A stretch of DNA of 64,000 nucleotides, taken from NCBI RefSeq assembly GCF_000429165.1, contig NZ_AUBI01000001.1, positions 372,001-436,000 of the forward strand, given 5' to 3'. The first letter of the stretch is position 1. The number at the start of each line of letters is the position of its first letter. The notes under the pieces are model-generated. The model had not been told where the DNA came from, ran no database searches, and saw only the letters and a list, made by a program, of their open reading frames with translations. The DNA is from Acetobacter nitrogenifigens DSM 23921 = NBRC 105050. GTDB taxonomy: Bacteria; Pseudomonadota; Alphaproteobacteria; Acetobacterales; Acetobacteraceae. Shown piece after piece: positions 10,581-22,712 of the stretch. A program made the position numbers and the translations under genes.

Positions 10581-11552
10581 TTACTCTGCGGCGGAACGCT
10601 GATGCGACGAAAGCCTATACTCCACCGCCTGCGCCACGTCGGCGATCAGGGCACCTGTCTTCCCCGCAAATTCCTCCACGACGCCCCACTCGCCGTTCAC
10701 CCCGCGCGTCATATAAAGCGCGCGGCTGATCTCGATCTGGATGACGCTGACTCCATCATCCGGCCTGCCATAGTGGCGCGTTATGAACCCACCGGAAAAA
10801 GGACGGTTGCGGGCGACCCGATATCGCATCGCCTGCAGACTGCGTTGCGCTGCCTCAACAAATATCGGCTCGGATGCTGCGCCGAATGCGTCGCCTATTA
10901 CGAACTGAGCCGTCCCGGCCAATCCGGAAGGCATCGAGTGCATATCAAGCACCAGACAAAAACCATGCGCGGCCCGAGCCTGCGCTATCAGTTCCCCCAG
11001 AGCAGCATGATACGGCCGCCAGAATGTGAGTAAACGCTCTGCTGTCTGGTCGAACGTAAGCTTGCCCGAATAGACCGGAAGGCCGCCTGAGGCGACACGT
11101 GGCACGCTGCCCAGCCCAGCCAACGCCCGCTCGCTCGGACGCAGACCGATCTTGTCGCCGTTGCTTATCATCGCGGGATCGAGATCGAGCGGCGCCCGGT
11201 TCACGTCGCAAACCACACGTGGAAACGTCGCGTGAAGGGTCGTCGCGCCATGCGCTGGGGCCGAGGCGATAAGCCGGTCGACGTAAAAGTCTTCGCCAGC
11301 CCTCAGTTGCGCAAGTGACAGCCGCGAGAGCTTTCGAAACGCGGCGCTGTAGTGCCGTCCAGAATGGGGAGAGCAGACGATAAGCGGAATCGAAGTCCCT
11401 TTCGGCGTTTCCACCACGAAAGGGGGGACCGTATCGCGCTCCGATTCGGCGGTCGATGATTCGTCGACAGATTCGCTTCCGGTCCGGATTACCCTCGATT
11501 TTTCTTGGAATTCTGCGAAAAAAGCGCCGATCCAGGCGTCAGAGTCGATCAA
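10581..11552 (-). CDS. N-formylglutamate amidohydrolase family protein
   Basis: 323 residues. Family blocks include IPLIVCSPHSGRHY near residue 57, FYVDRL, FPRVVCDVNRAPLDLDP, LVLDMHSMPS and ITRHYGRPDDGVSVIQIEISR; the His, Asp and Glu residues are those expected to hold the metal. Known members (HutG/FGase) hydrolyse N-formyl-L-glutamate, the last step of one histidine-degradation route. No other hut gene is nearby, so the physiological substrate is uncertain. The gene is convergent with the pseudouridine synthase gene, 25 bases away. The N-terminal 50 residues are Ser/Glu-rich and not part of the domain. Confidence 0.82.
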   Translation of the reverse strand: MIDSDAWIGAFFAEFQEKSRVIRTGSESVDESSTAESERDTVPPFVVETPKGTSIPLIVCSPHSGRHYSAAFRKLSRLSLAQLRAGEDFYVDRLIASAPAHGATTLHATFPRVVCDVNRAPLDLDPAMISNGDKIGLRPSERALAGLGSVPRVASGGLPVYSGKLTFDQTAERLLTFWRPYHAALGELIAQARAAHGFCLVLDMHSMPSGLAGTAQFVIGDAFGAASEPIFVEAAQRSLQAMRYRVARNRPFSGGFITRHYGRPDDGVSVIQIEISRALYMTRGVNGEWGVVEEFAGKTGALIADVAQAVEYRLSSHQRSAAE

Positions 11553-11624
11553 CGCGAATGTCTTTTCCAGTAGCAGGGTTGCGCTTCAGAGCGAGTGGGG
11601 TTAGAAGCCGGCTACCGAGCGGAT

Positions 11625-11699
11625 GGGCGCATAGCTCAGCGGTAGAGCACTACCTTGACATGGTAGGGGTCACAGGTTCAATCCCTGTTGCGCCCACCA
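11625..11699 (+). tRNA. tRNA-Val (anticodon GAC)
   Basis: Full cloverleaf: acceptor GGGCGCA pairs with TGCGCCC, D-arm TAGCTCAGCGGTAGAGC, anticodon stem CTACC/GGTAG around loop TTGACAT (anticodon GAC), T-arm GGTTCAATCCC. The genomic CCA is encoded at 11697-11699. It reads GUC/GUU valine codons. The loosely packed DNA after it (11,700-13,240) suggests a possible integration site. Confidence 0.96.
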
Positions 11700-12004
11700 T
11701 CCGCCGGTCAGAAGACCCCTTACAAAACAATATGATACGAAGCCAAGGCGGCAGAGCAATTGCTCCGGGTCAGATCATAAACCAGTCTGTATCGGCTCGG
11801 AATAGTGAGCGTCGAATCGGGCTAATCGATGCAAAATCCGTGCACGATGCTCCTGTCCAGTTCCCAAAATCCCCCTATACCCGGCTTCCATTCGCACGAT
11901 TCTGCGCAGACTGCAGAGACCCGAGAAGGTCGGACGACGCGACTGAGACTCCTGACCGGTGAAAGCCCGGCAACCCCGTGCCAGCCGCGTGCGTTTTTTG
12001 AGAC
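11700..12004 (+). other. Non-coding stretch between tRNA-Val and a small ORF
   Basis: About 300 bases without a convincing gene. The last 70 bases hold the structured leader-like element described separately. I see no copy of the tRNA 3' end that would mark an attachment site. Confidence 0.4.
11937..11999 (+). promoter_or_regulatory. Leader-like structured RNA element, S-box-like core (copy 1)
   Basis: The core TGAAAGCCCG + GCAACCCCGTG (11960-11980) is nearly repeated at 42304-42326 upstream of the OPT transporter gene. ACGCG (11937-11941) can pair with CGCGT (11986-11990) to close the element, and a run of six T follows (11994-11999), directly before the ATG of a 62-residue ORF. The string 'CTG..CC..TGAAAGCCCGGCAACC' resembles the P2/J region of the S-box (SAM-I) riboswitch. 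The helix equivalent to P3 and the 5' AGAG..GGAGGGA block are not evident. It also shows a weaker likeness to part of a cobalamin riboswitch. Class not established. Confidence 0.35.
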
Positions 12005-12193
12005 ATGCCGCTCGACCCTCGTCTAACCGCCGAAGAACTACTGCGCCTGCTCGGTGTCCAGGCCGAGGAGACAGCGCTCAAGCGCGCCGCCGCGTTCCTG
12101 CAAGCCAACGACATCGACAACGCCCGCGACTGGCTGGAGGTCCGCGCGCACGTCCGGCAGATCATGAAGTGGGGCGGCGACACGCGGCATTGA
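12005..12193 (+). CDS. Small hypothetical protein (62 aa), paralogue of the ORF at 13067
   Basis: 62 residues, no signal peptide or membrane segment, mostly helical. It is about one-third identical to the 56-residue product at 13067-13237 over 45 residues, with no gap: shared residues include LL, G, AE, AL, A, F, Q, D.D and WL. That conservation of spaced hydrophobic positions argues that both are real genes. The ATG lies 5 bases after a six-T run that ends a structured leader-like element; the ribosome binding site is weak (GAG). I do not recognise the family. A general likeness to short helical DUF proteins of alphaproteobacteria is only an impression. Confidence 0.6.
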   Translation: MPLDPRLTAEELLRLLGVQAEETALKRAAAFLQANDIDNARDWLEVRAHVRQIMKWGGDTRH

Positions 12194-12302
12194 AGCGACC
12201 CTTTCGCCAACACCACATCAGGCATGCTCGGCGTACCAGATGGCCGCAGCTTTACCCAGGCGGCCAGAGCGCGACCGATGCTATCCCCGTCCAAGTGTGC
12301 CG

Positions 12303-12599
12303 CTACACCAGTCCGTAAGCCTCGTCCCTGAACTGGCGCAGAAAGCCCCACGACATGCGCTTCTGCTCGCCCCAGGCACTCAGATAGAGCCAGTCCGCAT
12401 CATACCCATACTGCCACACGCAATGACCACCCGTGATGACGTTGTTCTGCCGCAGATTGAACAACCAACCGCCGCAGCCGACGACACTCGCTCACTTCGG
12501 CAGCGACAAACAAACCAACACGGGCCCGTAGCATTCTCGTATTACCCGCCTGCCCGTTCGGTGACCAATACGCTGAAGAACGAAATCCAAGTTTATCAT
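12303..12599 (-). pseudogene. Decayed papain-like (cysteine-peptidase-like) protein gene
   Basis: One minus-strand frame carries two protein-like blocks separated by a TGA at 12492-12494. The upstream block ends CYGPVLVCLSLPK. The downstream block (12303-12491) reads NVITGGHCVWQYGYD, then WLYLSAWGEQKRMSWGFL, then DEAYGLV and a TAG. The order 'GGH...GYD...WG...M.W.F.....DEAY' is typical of papain-fold hypothetical proteins often linked to phages, in which the stop falls shortly after DEAY. The N-terminal part, including any nucleophile Cys, is not found upstream. The name rests on motif memory; the reading frame and stops are seen directly. Confidence 0.5.
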
Positions 12600-13066
12600 A
12601 TAAAGGCTTTTGAAAAAGACGATGCCAGTTTCGGCGATGTTGTCCGGGCACGTATGCGGGAGGACGGCGCTCGACTTCGCCTCATCGGTCTCGGCCGACA
12701 GGCGTCGCCCCGCCGCTTGACTGGCGGAAAATCTTTGTGACCTCGGCACGGCAACGCCGATATTCTCTCTTTTCTGGCAACGCCAGAGATCGTCACGCTG
12801 CGATAGCGAAATCTCGATATGCCTGACACTGTCGCCGTATCGAGCGACCTATGTCTCTCAGAAATGCCTTATTGCGCCCGTGCGAAGTCATTCATGCCCA
12901 CCCTGAGCGTGACCGTCCGTGACCGTATACGTCGAGATCGCGCCGATCTTGATTTGCGGTGGTCACGAGATCTCACAGCCACAACTCATCCCCTCGCACT
13001 TACAAAACACACCGTTTGTTTCAAAGCGGGACACAATGCAGTCTCGTTGTTGGTCAAGATGAGGAC

Positions 13067-13237
13067 ATGAGGAGTGACATCAAAACAGAAGCCGCGCGAT
13101 TACTGAGCGAGTTTGGCTACAAGGCCGAAAGCGCGGCGCTCAGAAACGCGTCCATGTTCGCGCAGCTTGGCGATTACGACAGGTCTGAACTATGGCTCGA
13201 CATTCATGACGTCATCGTAGCCATTATTCACAAATGA
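13067..13237 (+). CDS. Small hypothetical protein (56 aa), paralogue of the ORF at 12005
   Basis: 56 residues, helical, acidic and without targeting signals. It aligns without gaps to the 62-residue product at 12005-12193 (see that entry). In-frame sequence before this ATG does not resemble its paralogue, so the short start is chosen; GAGG at 13061-13064 precedes it closely. It is convergent with gyrB, whose stop is 60 bases away. Function unknown. Confidence 0.55.
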   Translation: MRSDIKTEAARLLSEFGYKAESAALRNASMFAQLGDYDRSELWLDIHDVIVAIIHK

Positions 13238-13297
13238 ACGATTAGGGATGCAGCAGCGACCCTGGCCCATCCATACCACCGTCCCGACTCAACGCCC

Positions 13298-17052
<3,755 letters not shown>

Positions 17053-17170
17053 GGTTCGATCGCCCGATACATACCGCGCGGGCCATACCTTAATTGACGC
17101 CGGAGTTTGCCCGTATCCGCCCCTGTCGTCAGCCAGCGCCGTTCGCCTCGCTGGCCGACCCGACCTTCGA

Positions 17171-18295
17171 TCAGACCCGCATCGGCATCAGCACGTACAG
17201 TGCTGATGGGCTATCAACGTCGCGCACGATGGTAGGAGCCGCACTGTCGGCGAAGACGAACTCGACGTCCTTGTTCACCTGATCTGTAATGTCATTGAGA
17301 TAACGGGCCTGAAACCCGATCTCCATGTCCGCGCCGTCATAGGAGACCCGGTTGTCGTCAAGCTCTTCCGTCGCCATGCCCTGATCGGCGCTGATCGCGG
17401 AAAGAACGAGCAGATCGCGTGACAGGGCGAGCTTGACCGGCCGCGAGCGCTCCTGGCTGATCGCGGCGACGCGCGACACCGCATCCGAAAAGTCTTTTTT
17501 TCCAACGCGGAGAATGCGGTTGTTCCCCGACGGAATGACGCGTTCGTATTCCGGGAACGTGCCGTCGATCAGCTTCGAGGTCAGCATGACCGGGCCAATC
17601 GTGAACTGTATCCGCGTGTCGGACACCGCCACCTGAATCTCGTCCGGCGCCTCGTCCAGCAATTTGCGCAGTTCCGCTACGGTCTTGCGGGGCACGATGA
17701 CGCCGGGCATTCCAGCCGCACCCGCCGGCAATTCGGTCTCCACACGCGCAAGACGGTGGCCGTCGGTCGCCACCGCACGCAATAGCCCACCGGTTTCGCC
17801 GTCGGTTACATGCAGATAGATGCCGTTCAGATAATACCGTGTTTCCTCTGTGGAGATCGCAAATCTCGTTCTGTCGATCAGCGTTTTCAGAACTGCGCTG
17901 TTCAACTTGAACTGGTGCGGCAGGTCGCCTGCGACCATCGAGGGAAAATCATCCACGCTCAAAGCGTTCAGTCGCGTCGAAAACCGCCCGGCGCGCAGGT
18001 CGAGCTGCGCGTCGCCGCCAGCATGATCGAGTTCGACCTCACTGCCGTCCGGAAGCTTGCGAACGATTTCATAAAGCACCGAGGCCGGCGCAGTCACGGA
18101 TCCGGGCGTGACGATGGTCGCCGGGATGTCCTCGACGATGGCGATTTCCATATCGGTGGCGGTCAGGGAGAGGCGGATGTCCCTAGCCTCGATCAGCACG
18201 TTGGCCAGAATCGGTATAGTGTTACGCTTCTCCGCGACGCTCTGGATATGAGCCAGAGCCTTGAGCAGCGTGGCGCGTTCGGCCGTAAACTTCAT
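17171..18295 (-). CDS. dnaN: DNA polymerase III subunit beta (sliding clamp)
   Basis: 374 residues, the standard length of three clamp domains. It begins MKFTAERATLLKALAHIQSV and ends SALYVLMPMRV, where the final hydrophobic residues match the P-[MV]-R-[VL] clamp C-terminus. LPDGSEVEL and YYLNGIYLH are further family blocks. The protein forms a ring dimer around DNA and tethers polymerase and repair factors. It lies 143 bases downstream of dnaA in the same orientation. Confidence 0.97.
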   Translation of the reverse strand: MKFTAERATLLKALAHIQSVAEKRNTIPILANVLIEARDIRLSLTATDMEIAIVEDIPATIVTPGSVTAPASVLYEIVRKLPDGSEVELDHAGGDAQLDLRAGRFSTRLNALSVDDFPSMVAGDLPHQFKLNSAVLKTLIDRTRFAISTEETRYYLNGIYLHVTDGETGGLLRAVATDGHRLARVETELPAGAAGMPGVIVPRKTVAELRKLLDEAPDEIQVAVSDTRIQFTIGPVMLTSKLIDGTFPEYERVIPSGNNRILRVGKKDFSDAVSRVAAISQERSRPVKLALSRDLLVLSAISADQGMATEELDDNRVSYDGADMEIGFQARYLNDITDQVNKDVEFVFADSAAPTIVRDVDSPSALYVLMPMRV

Positions 18296-18438
18296 CGACG
18301 CCTGTTCCTCCGTGGGCCGGAAAGGTCGCCCACGACCCAGATCCGGCTGAAATCCTTTAAATTCACGGCCAACCTAGCAGCGTCGCGAGTCCAAGCAAAC
18401 CCACAGACCGTCGCCGACCGCCGACGCATCGGCAGCCG

Positions 18439-19890
18439 TCAGCTCTCCAGCATACGGCGCAGAAGCTCCACGTCCTCTGCGAACGCCGTGTCACGCTCCA
18501 TCAACTCAGTCACACGCTGGACCGCATGCATGACGGTCGTATGGTCGCGGTTGCCAAATTTCCGGCCGATCTCCGGCAGCGAACGGCTGGTCAACTGCTT
18601 GGCGAGATACATCGCAACCTGCCGAGGCCGCGCGACCGCACGAGCGCGCCGCGCCGACGACATGTCGGTGAGGCGGATGTTCCAGTGCTCGGACACCTTC
18701 CGCTGGATTTCCTCGATGGTGACGCGCCGGTCGTGAGCCTTGAGAATATCGTGCAGGACTTCCTGCGTCGCTTCGAGCGTCACGGGACGACCAAACAGAT
18801 TGGCGTGCGCAATCAACCGGTTGAGAGCGCCTTCCAGTTCACGCACGTTGGTGGTGATCTTGTGTGCGAGGAACTCCAGCACCTTGGCCGGAACCGGCAC
18901 GCCAGAGGCCGTGGCTTTCGCCTCCAGAATGGAGATGCGAAGTTCGAACGTCGTGGCGTGGATGTCGGCCACCATGCCGCAGCCGAGACGGGTGCGCAGC
19001 CTGTCTTCCAGCCCGGACAGATCGGAAGGCGACTTGTCAGCCGAAACCACGATCTGCCGGCCAGCGTCCACCAACGCATTGAAGGTATGAAAGAACTCTT
19101 CCTGCGTGTTGTCCTTGCCGATCAGGAACTGGAGGTCGTCGATCATCAGTACGTCAACCGAACGCAGCTGCTCTTTGAACTCAATCGTCGATTGCGACCG
19201 GATCGCGCCGATGAAGCGATACATGAACTTCTCGGCCGACATATATGCGACGGACACCCGCCCTTCGCGCGTCAGTTCGGAGCCGATCGCATGCATGAGA
19301 TGCGTCTTGCCCAAGCCGACGCCGCCGTACAGGAACAGCGGATTGAACCCCGGGCTCGACGGCTTTTCGGCTACACGGCGGGCGCAGGCATAGGCGAACT
19401 CGTTGGGTTTGCCGACGACGAAGCTGTCGAACGTGAAACGCGGGTCCAACGGCGCGACAAGGTCCGAACGCGCGTCCTGCACGCGCTCCACGACAGGAGC
19501 GGGAGCTTCAGGGACGTCCACGACACGCCGACCAGGCACAATCGGAGCAGCCTGTTCAGTCGTTGCGACAGCAGGCCGATCGCCCGGACGCATCACCTGC
19601 AACTCGACACGACGAAGCGCCGGAATCTCCTGATTCCAGAGCGTGCTCAGACGATCGCCATACTGGCTACGGACCCAGTCGCGCAAAAATCGCGTCGGCA
19701 GAAGCAGCGTGACTTCATCTCCGTCCACCGGCCCGAGCACAATCTGCTGCAGCCAGGTCCGATACTCGACCTCGCCAACCTCGGACTTCATACGCGCGGC
19801 GATCCTTGCCCACGCCTCCGTCAGAAGCCCTCCCGCCGCGTGAGCGACGTCATGATCATCACTGACCTGCCCTGAAAAACCCGCAGTCAT
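18439..19890 (-). CDS. dnaA: Chromosomal replication initiator protein DnaA
   Basis: 483 residues from the ATG at 19890, which has GGGAG five bases ahead of it on the minus strand; the frame stays open to 20052 but upstream Met codons lack a good binding site. Domain I shows WARIAARMKSEVGEVEYRTWLQQI. Domain III has Walker A GGVGLGKTHLMHAIG, Walker B LMIDDLQFLIG, and the sensor regions. Domain IV ends with the DnaA-box-binding signature FGNRDHTTVMHAVQRV. It binds DnaA boxes and opens the origin. First gene of the dnaA-dnaN-recF-gyrB series. Confidence 0.96.
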   Translation of the reverse strand: MTAGFSGQVSDDHDVAHAAGGLLTEAWARIAARMKSEVGEVEYRTWLQQIVLGPVDGDEVTLLLPTRFLRDWVRSQYGDRLSTLWNQEIPALRRVELQVMRPGDRPAVATTEQAAPIVPGRRVVDVPEAPAPVVERVQDARSDLVAPLDPRFTFDSFVVGKPNEFAYACARRVAEKPSSPGFNPLFLYGGVGLGKTHLMHAIGSELTREGRVSVAYMSAEKFMYRFIGAIRSQSTIEFKEQLRSVDVLMIDDLQFLIGKDNTQEEFFHTFNALVDAGRQIVVSADKSPSDLSGLEDRLRTRLGCGMVADIHATTFELRISILEAKATASGVPVPAKVLEFLAHKITTNVRELEGALNRLIAHANLFGRPVTLEATQEVLHDILKAHDRRVTIEEIQRKVSEHWNIRLTDMSSARRARAVARPRQVAMYLAKQLTSRSLPEIGRKFGNRDHTTVMHAVQRVTELMERDTAFAEDVELLRRMLES

Positions 19891-20276
19891 ATCTTCTCCC
19901 AGGTCGCTTGCCGGAAATGCTCCCGACGCGATTCCTCTGGGGGCAGCGCCACCCTCAAACGTTGTGAGGCGGTGTTCCATATCCGGTTCAACCTCATCAA
20001 ACCCGGCGGCCATTCCCACTCCAATATCCTCGACAAGCCCCCACAATGACATGTGCGGAGCGCGATTGCCCGAAGATTCTTTCGCTCAACGCTCTTTGGA
20101 CGGGACGGCGATTTTACGTTCGCCGCTTGTTCCTCAACAACGGCTTTTAATGCGCCGCCCCATCCCCTGCGGCCTTCCCGACCGTACAGGAGCAATCACG
20201 CCATGCTTGCTGGCGTACAAAGAGCGAAGAACTCCCAGATCACGGAAGGAAACAGCCGTCTCTTTATTATCAAGCT

Positions 20277-20307
20277 GTGCGAATCGGTTTAGAGCACCGA
20301 TTCGCAC
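20277..20307. repeat. Perfect 12-bp inverted repeat upstream of dnaA
   Basis: GTGCGAATCGGT (20277-20288) and ACCGATTCGCAC (20296-20307) are exact reverse complements with a 7-base loop TTAGAGC. No T-run follows on either side. The loop heptamer TTAGAGC recurs at both ends of the palindromic block at 27283-27402 (once inverted), which hints at a dispersed palindromic repeat family. Confidence 0.6.
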
Positions 20308-20410
20308 GACGCAATGAGATTTTCGACTCGAACGAAACAAGTTTTGTGAATAAATAATCTAAACGGTCGGCGCTTACTTCACGCCAAACACGCTCGACGC
20401 AATTCCAGAA

Positions 20411-20453
20411 AAATAAAAAGCCGACACCTCTCTCGAGATGCGGCTTTTTATTT
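20411..20453 (-). terminator. Rho-independent terminator of rpsT
   Basis: AAAAAGCCG (20415-20423) and CGGCTTTTT (20441-20449) form a stem around a loop containing the palindrome TCTCGAGA. A T-rich tract follows on the minus strand. The arrangement can also terminate plus-strand transcription. Confidence 0.8.
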
Positions 20454-20496
20454 AACGAGACCGGCGTTCTATTGCCGAATCAAAACCTGCAGCGGT

Positions 20497-20766
20497 TCAG
20501 GCCGGAGCAAGAGCCTTGATACGTGCGGACAGACGGGAGATTTTCCGCGCGATCGTGTTGTGATGAACGACGCCCTTGGTCGCAGCGCGCTGGATTTCCG
20601 GCTGAGCCAGCTTCAGAGCTGCGTTCGCCTGCTCTTTGTTGCCCGACGCGATCGCCGTCTCAACCTTCTTGATGAAGGTGCGCATGCGGGACACGCGAGC
20701 GGTGTTGCGAGCGGTGCGGCGCTCCGTCTGACGGATGCGCTTACGGGCAGATGCGATGTTCGCCAT
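20497..20766 (-). CDS. rpsT: 30S ribosomal protein S20
   Basis: 89 residues, rich in Arg/Lys/Ala, as S20 is. Family blocks are [20 protein letters not shown] and a C-terminal [21 protein letters not shown]. It binds 16S rRNA early in small-subunit assembly. It is a single gene with its own terminator, between mutM and dnaA; that neighbourhood is common in alphaproteobacteria. Confidence 0.97.
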   Translation of the reverse strand: MANIASARKRIRQTERRTARNTARVSRMRTFIKKVETAIASGNKEQANAALKLAQPEIQRAATKGVVHHNTIARKISRLSARIKALAPA

Positions 20767-20938
20767 GGTTCTCTGTCTGGTCCAAACGAAAATGAATGAG
20801 GCTTCCGATCCGCCTGTCGACGAAGAGGCCCGAATGAAGTTGGGTTCTCTAATCCAAGCCGCGCGGGGCCGTCAAGCGAAGTTATTCACCTCCGCCAGCC
20901 GCGCGGGACAGGCATACGCGGAGAGTCGTCCACAGCCC

Positions 20939-21814
20939 CTAGCGAGACGGCGCAGGTTGCTGGCGCGGGCAGAAAAATGTCGAGCGCCCTCCCTGCGTGA
21001 TCCGTCGGACGCCGGGACAGTCGGAGCCTGGGCCGCAATCCGGGCACGCTTCCCCTTCCCGCCCATACACGCGCCACGCATGCTGGAAGTATCCTAATTC
21101 TCCATCTGGCTGCACATAATCCCGAAGACTGGATCCGCCGGCCGCCACCGCCTCTTCCAGAACCGCCCGGATAGCTGCGGCGAGACGCCGCAACGCAGGC
21201 GCCCCTATCGCCCCGGCCAGCGTCTCGGGGTGGATACGGGCACGAAACAACGCCTCGCACACATATATATTGCCCAGTCCGGCCACCACGCGCTGATCCA
21301 GCAGCAACGTTTTGACCGGCGTCCTGCGCCCCGCAAAGGCTTCCGCCAGCGCTCCTGCCCTGAAGTTCGCCTCCAGCGGCTCCGGTCCCATCGAGGCCAC
21401 CAGCGGATGCCGGTCCTCCAGCGCTGTGTCGATCAGATCGAGCGCGCCGAACCGTCTCGGGTCGACCAGTCCGAAACGCGATCCTTCTCGCGTCACGAAG
21501 GCCACGTGCTCGTGCTTTTGCGACTCGCTATCCAACGCCTCCGCCAGAGCGGAGCCGGAGACGCTGTTCAAAACGACGCGGCCGGACATGCCCAGATGGA
21601 GCAGAAGCGATCTCCCGCTGCTCAAACGCATGAAGATGTATTTGCCCCTTCGACGAAAACTTTCGATCCGCCGACCCGTGAGTTCCTGCCGCAATCGCGG
21701 TGGCAAGGGCCAACGCAAATCCGGCCGCCGGACTACGGCCTCCACGATCGTGTGGCCTTCCATCTGCGCACGCATCCCGCGCATGACGGTTTCTACTTCG
21801 GGGAGTTCTGGCAT
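20939..21814 (-). CDS. mutM: Formamidopyrimidine-DNA glycosylase (Fpg/MutM) with an altered zinc finger
   Basis: 291 residues from the ATG at 21814. This start is required because the mature N-terminus must be the catalytic Pro of PELPEVETV; longer in-frame starts would block it. It removes 8-oxoguanine and formamidopyrimidines and cuts the strand by beta/delta elimination. The beta-hairpin lysine region ([11 protein letters not shown]) and the H2TH region ([20 protein letters not shown]) are intact. The C-terminal finger is unusual: Cys257-X2-Cys260, then an insertion with Cys266, Cys282, and Gln285 where the fourth Cys is expected (FFCPRQQ). It diverges from ubiE; the two starts are 28 bases apart. 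Confidence 0.93.
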   Translation of the reverse strand: MPELPEVETVMRGMRAQMEGHTIVEAVVRRPDLRWPLPPRLRQELTGRRIESFRRRGKYIFMRLSSGRSLLLHLGMSGRVVLNSVSGSALAEALDSESQKHEHVAFVTREGSRFGLVDPRRFGALDLIDTALEDRHPLVASMGPEPLEANFRAGALAEAFAGRRTPVKTLLLDQRVVAGLGNIYVCEALFRARIHPETLAGAIGAPALRRLAAAIRAVLEEAVAAGGSSLRDYVQPDGELGYFQHAWRVYGREGEACPDCGPGSDCPGVRRITQGGRSTFFCPRQQPAPSR

Positions 21815-21842
21815 GGGTCCAAACACGCTATACGTCGAGTCC

Positions 21843-22661
21843 ATGACCGACAATGCCCCGCACACATACGACGCGTCGCCGCACTCCCACGGAACCGGAG
21901 GAGCCGACTCCTTCGGGACCAGTTCCGGCGATACCGCCGATTTCGGCTACCGGACAGTGCCGAAGTCGGAGAAAAAGACGTTGGTCAGGGGTGTTTTCGA
22001 CAGCGTCGCCAGCCGGTACGACGTCATGAACGACCTGATGTCCCTTGGCGTGCATCGCGTCTGGAAGCGGATTTTCAATGCTGAGCTCGGCCCACAGCCC
22101 GGCCTGAAGCTTCTTGATCTGGCGGGCGGCACGGGGGACATCACCTTCGGCTGGCTCGCGGGCGGCGGCGGCCCCGCCATCATGACCGACATCAATGCCT
22201 CGATGCTGTCCGTCGGACGAGATCGCGCCATCGCGCGCGGATATGTGTCCGACCTGACCTTCTGCGTCGTCGACGCAGAACAGATTCCGTTGCCTGATCG
22301 TTCCGTCGACCGGGTGACCATCGCTTTCGGCCTGCGCAACTGCACCGACAAAATGGCGGTGCTGCGCGAAGCGCGCCGCGTGCTGCGCCCGGGCGGTCGT
22401 TTCCTCTGCCTGGAGTTCTCTCATGTGCAGGTCGCGGCTCTGGCTCCGATCTACGACGCGTGGTCGTTCAAGGTCCTGCCGCTGCTTGGCGAGAAGATCG
22501 CCAAGGATCGTGACAGCTACCAGTATCTAGCCGAGAGCATCCGCACCTTCCCCGACCAGGAGACGCTGGCGGACATGTTCCGTGACGCCGGATTCAGCCA
22601 TGTCCGTTATCAGTCCCTGTCGGGCGGCATCGCGGCGATCCATTCGGGCTGGAGAGTCTGA
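21843..22661 (+). CDS. ubiE: Demethylmenaquinone/2-methoxy-polyprenyl-benzoquinol methyltransferase UbiE
   Basis: 272 residues from the ATG at 21843; an in-frame ATG at 21813 would overlap mutM and has no better ribosome site. About 35 extra residues precede the family start ([36 protein letters not shown]). The SAM-binding loop is [10 protein letters not shown], and the signatures DITFGWL and [24 protein letters not shown] are present. It C-methylates the quinone ring in ubiquinone synthesis. In acetic acid bacteria ubiquinone carries electrons from periplasmic dehydrogenases, which fits the presumed host. coaBC follows after 51 bases. Confidence 0.94.
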   Translation: MTDNAPHTYDASPHSHGTGGADSFGTSSGDTADFGYRTVPKSEKKTLVRGVFDSVASRYDVMNDLMSLGVHRVWKRIFNAELGPQPGLKLLDLAGGTGDITFGWLAGGGGPAIMTDINASMLSVGRDRAIARGYVSDLTFCVVDAEQIPLPDRSVDRVTIAFGLRNCTDKMAVLREARRVLRPGGRFLCLEFSHVQVAALAPIYDAWSFKVLPLLGEKIAKDRDSYQYLAESIRTFPDQETLADMFRDAGFSHVRYQSLSGGIAAIHSGWRV

Positions 22662-22712
22662 CAGGCCGCGACCTGTCGGCGGTCGAATTCTGAGCCAGGG
22701 GGTGATCCGCCC

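Larger units (their letters stand above)
19891..20496. other. dnaA upstream region (dnaA-rpsT gap)
   Basis: About 600 bases between dnaA and rpsT. It holds a 12-bp perfect inverted repeat (20277-20307), an AT-rich patch (20310-20370) and the rpsT terminator. I searched by eye for clusters of TTATNCACA-type DnaA boxes on both strands and saw none, so there is no positive sign of oriC here. Confidence 0.4.

Noticed and set aside
11456-11962. Plus-strand open frame spanning the tRNA-Val gene
   Set aside because: It reads through a certain tRNA and the antisense of the amidohydrolase gene; no protein likeness.
11929-11999. Cobalamin riboswitch
   Set aside because: GGTGAAAGCCCGG recalls its core, but the GGGAA, ACTGT and B12-box parts are missing.
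18526-19875. 449-codon plus-strand open frame opposite dnaA
   Set aside because: Produced by GC-rich third positions of dnaA; Arg/His-rich product with no recognised motif.
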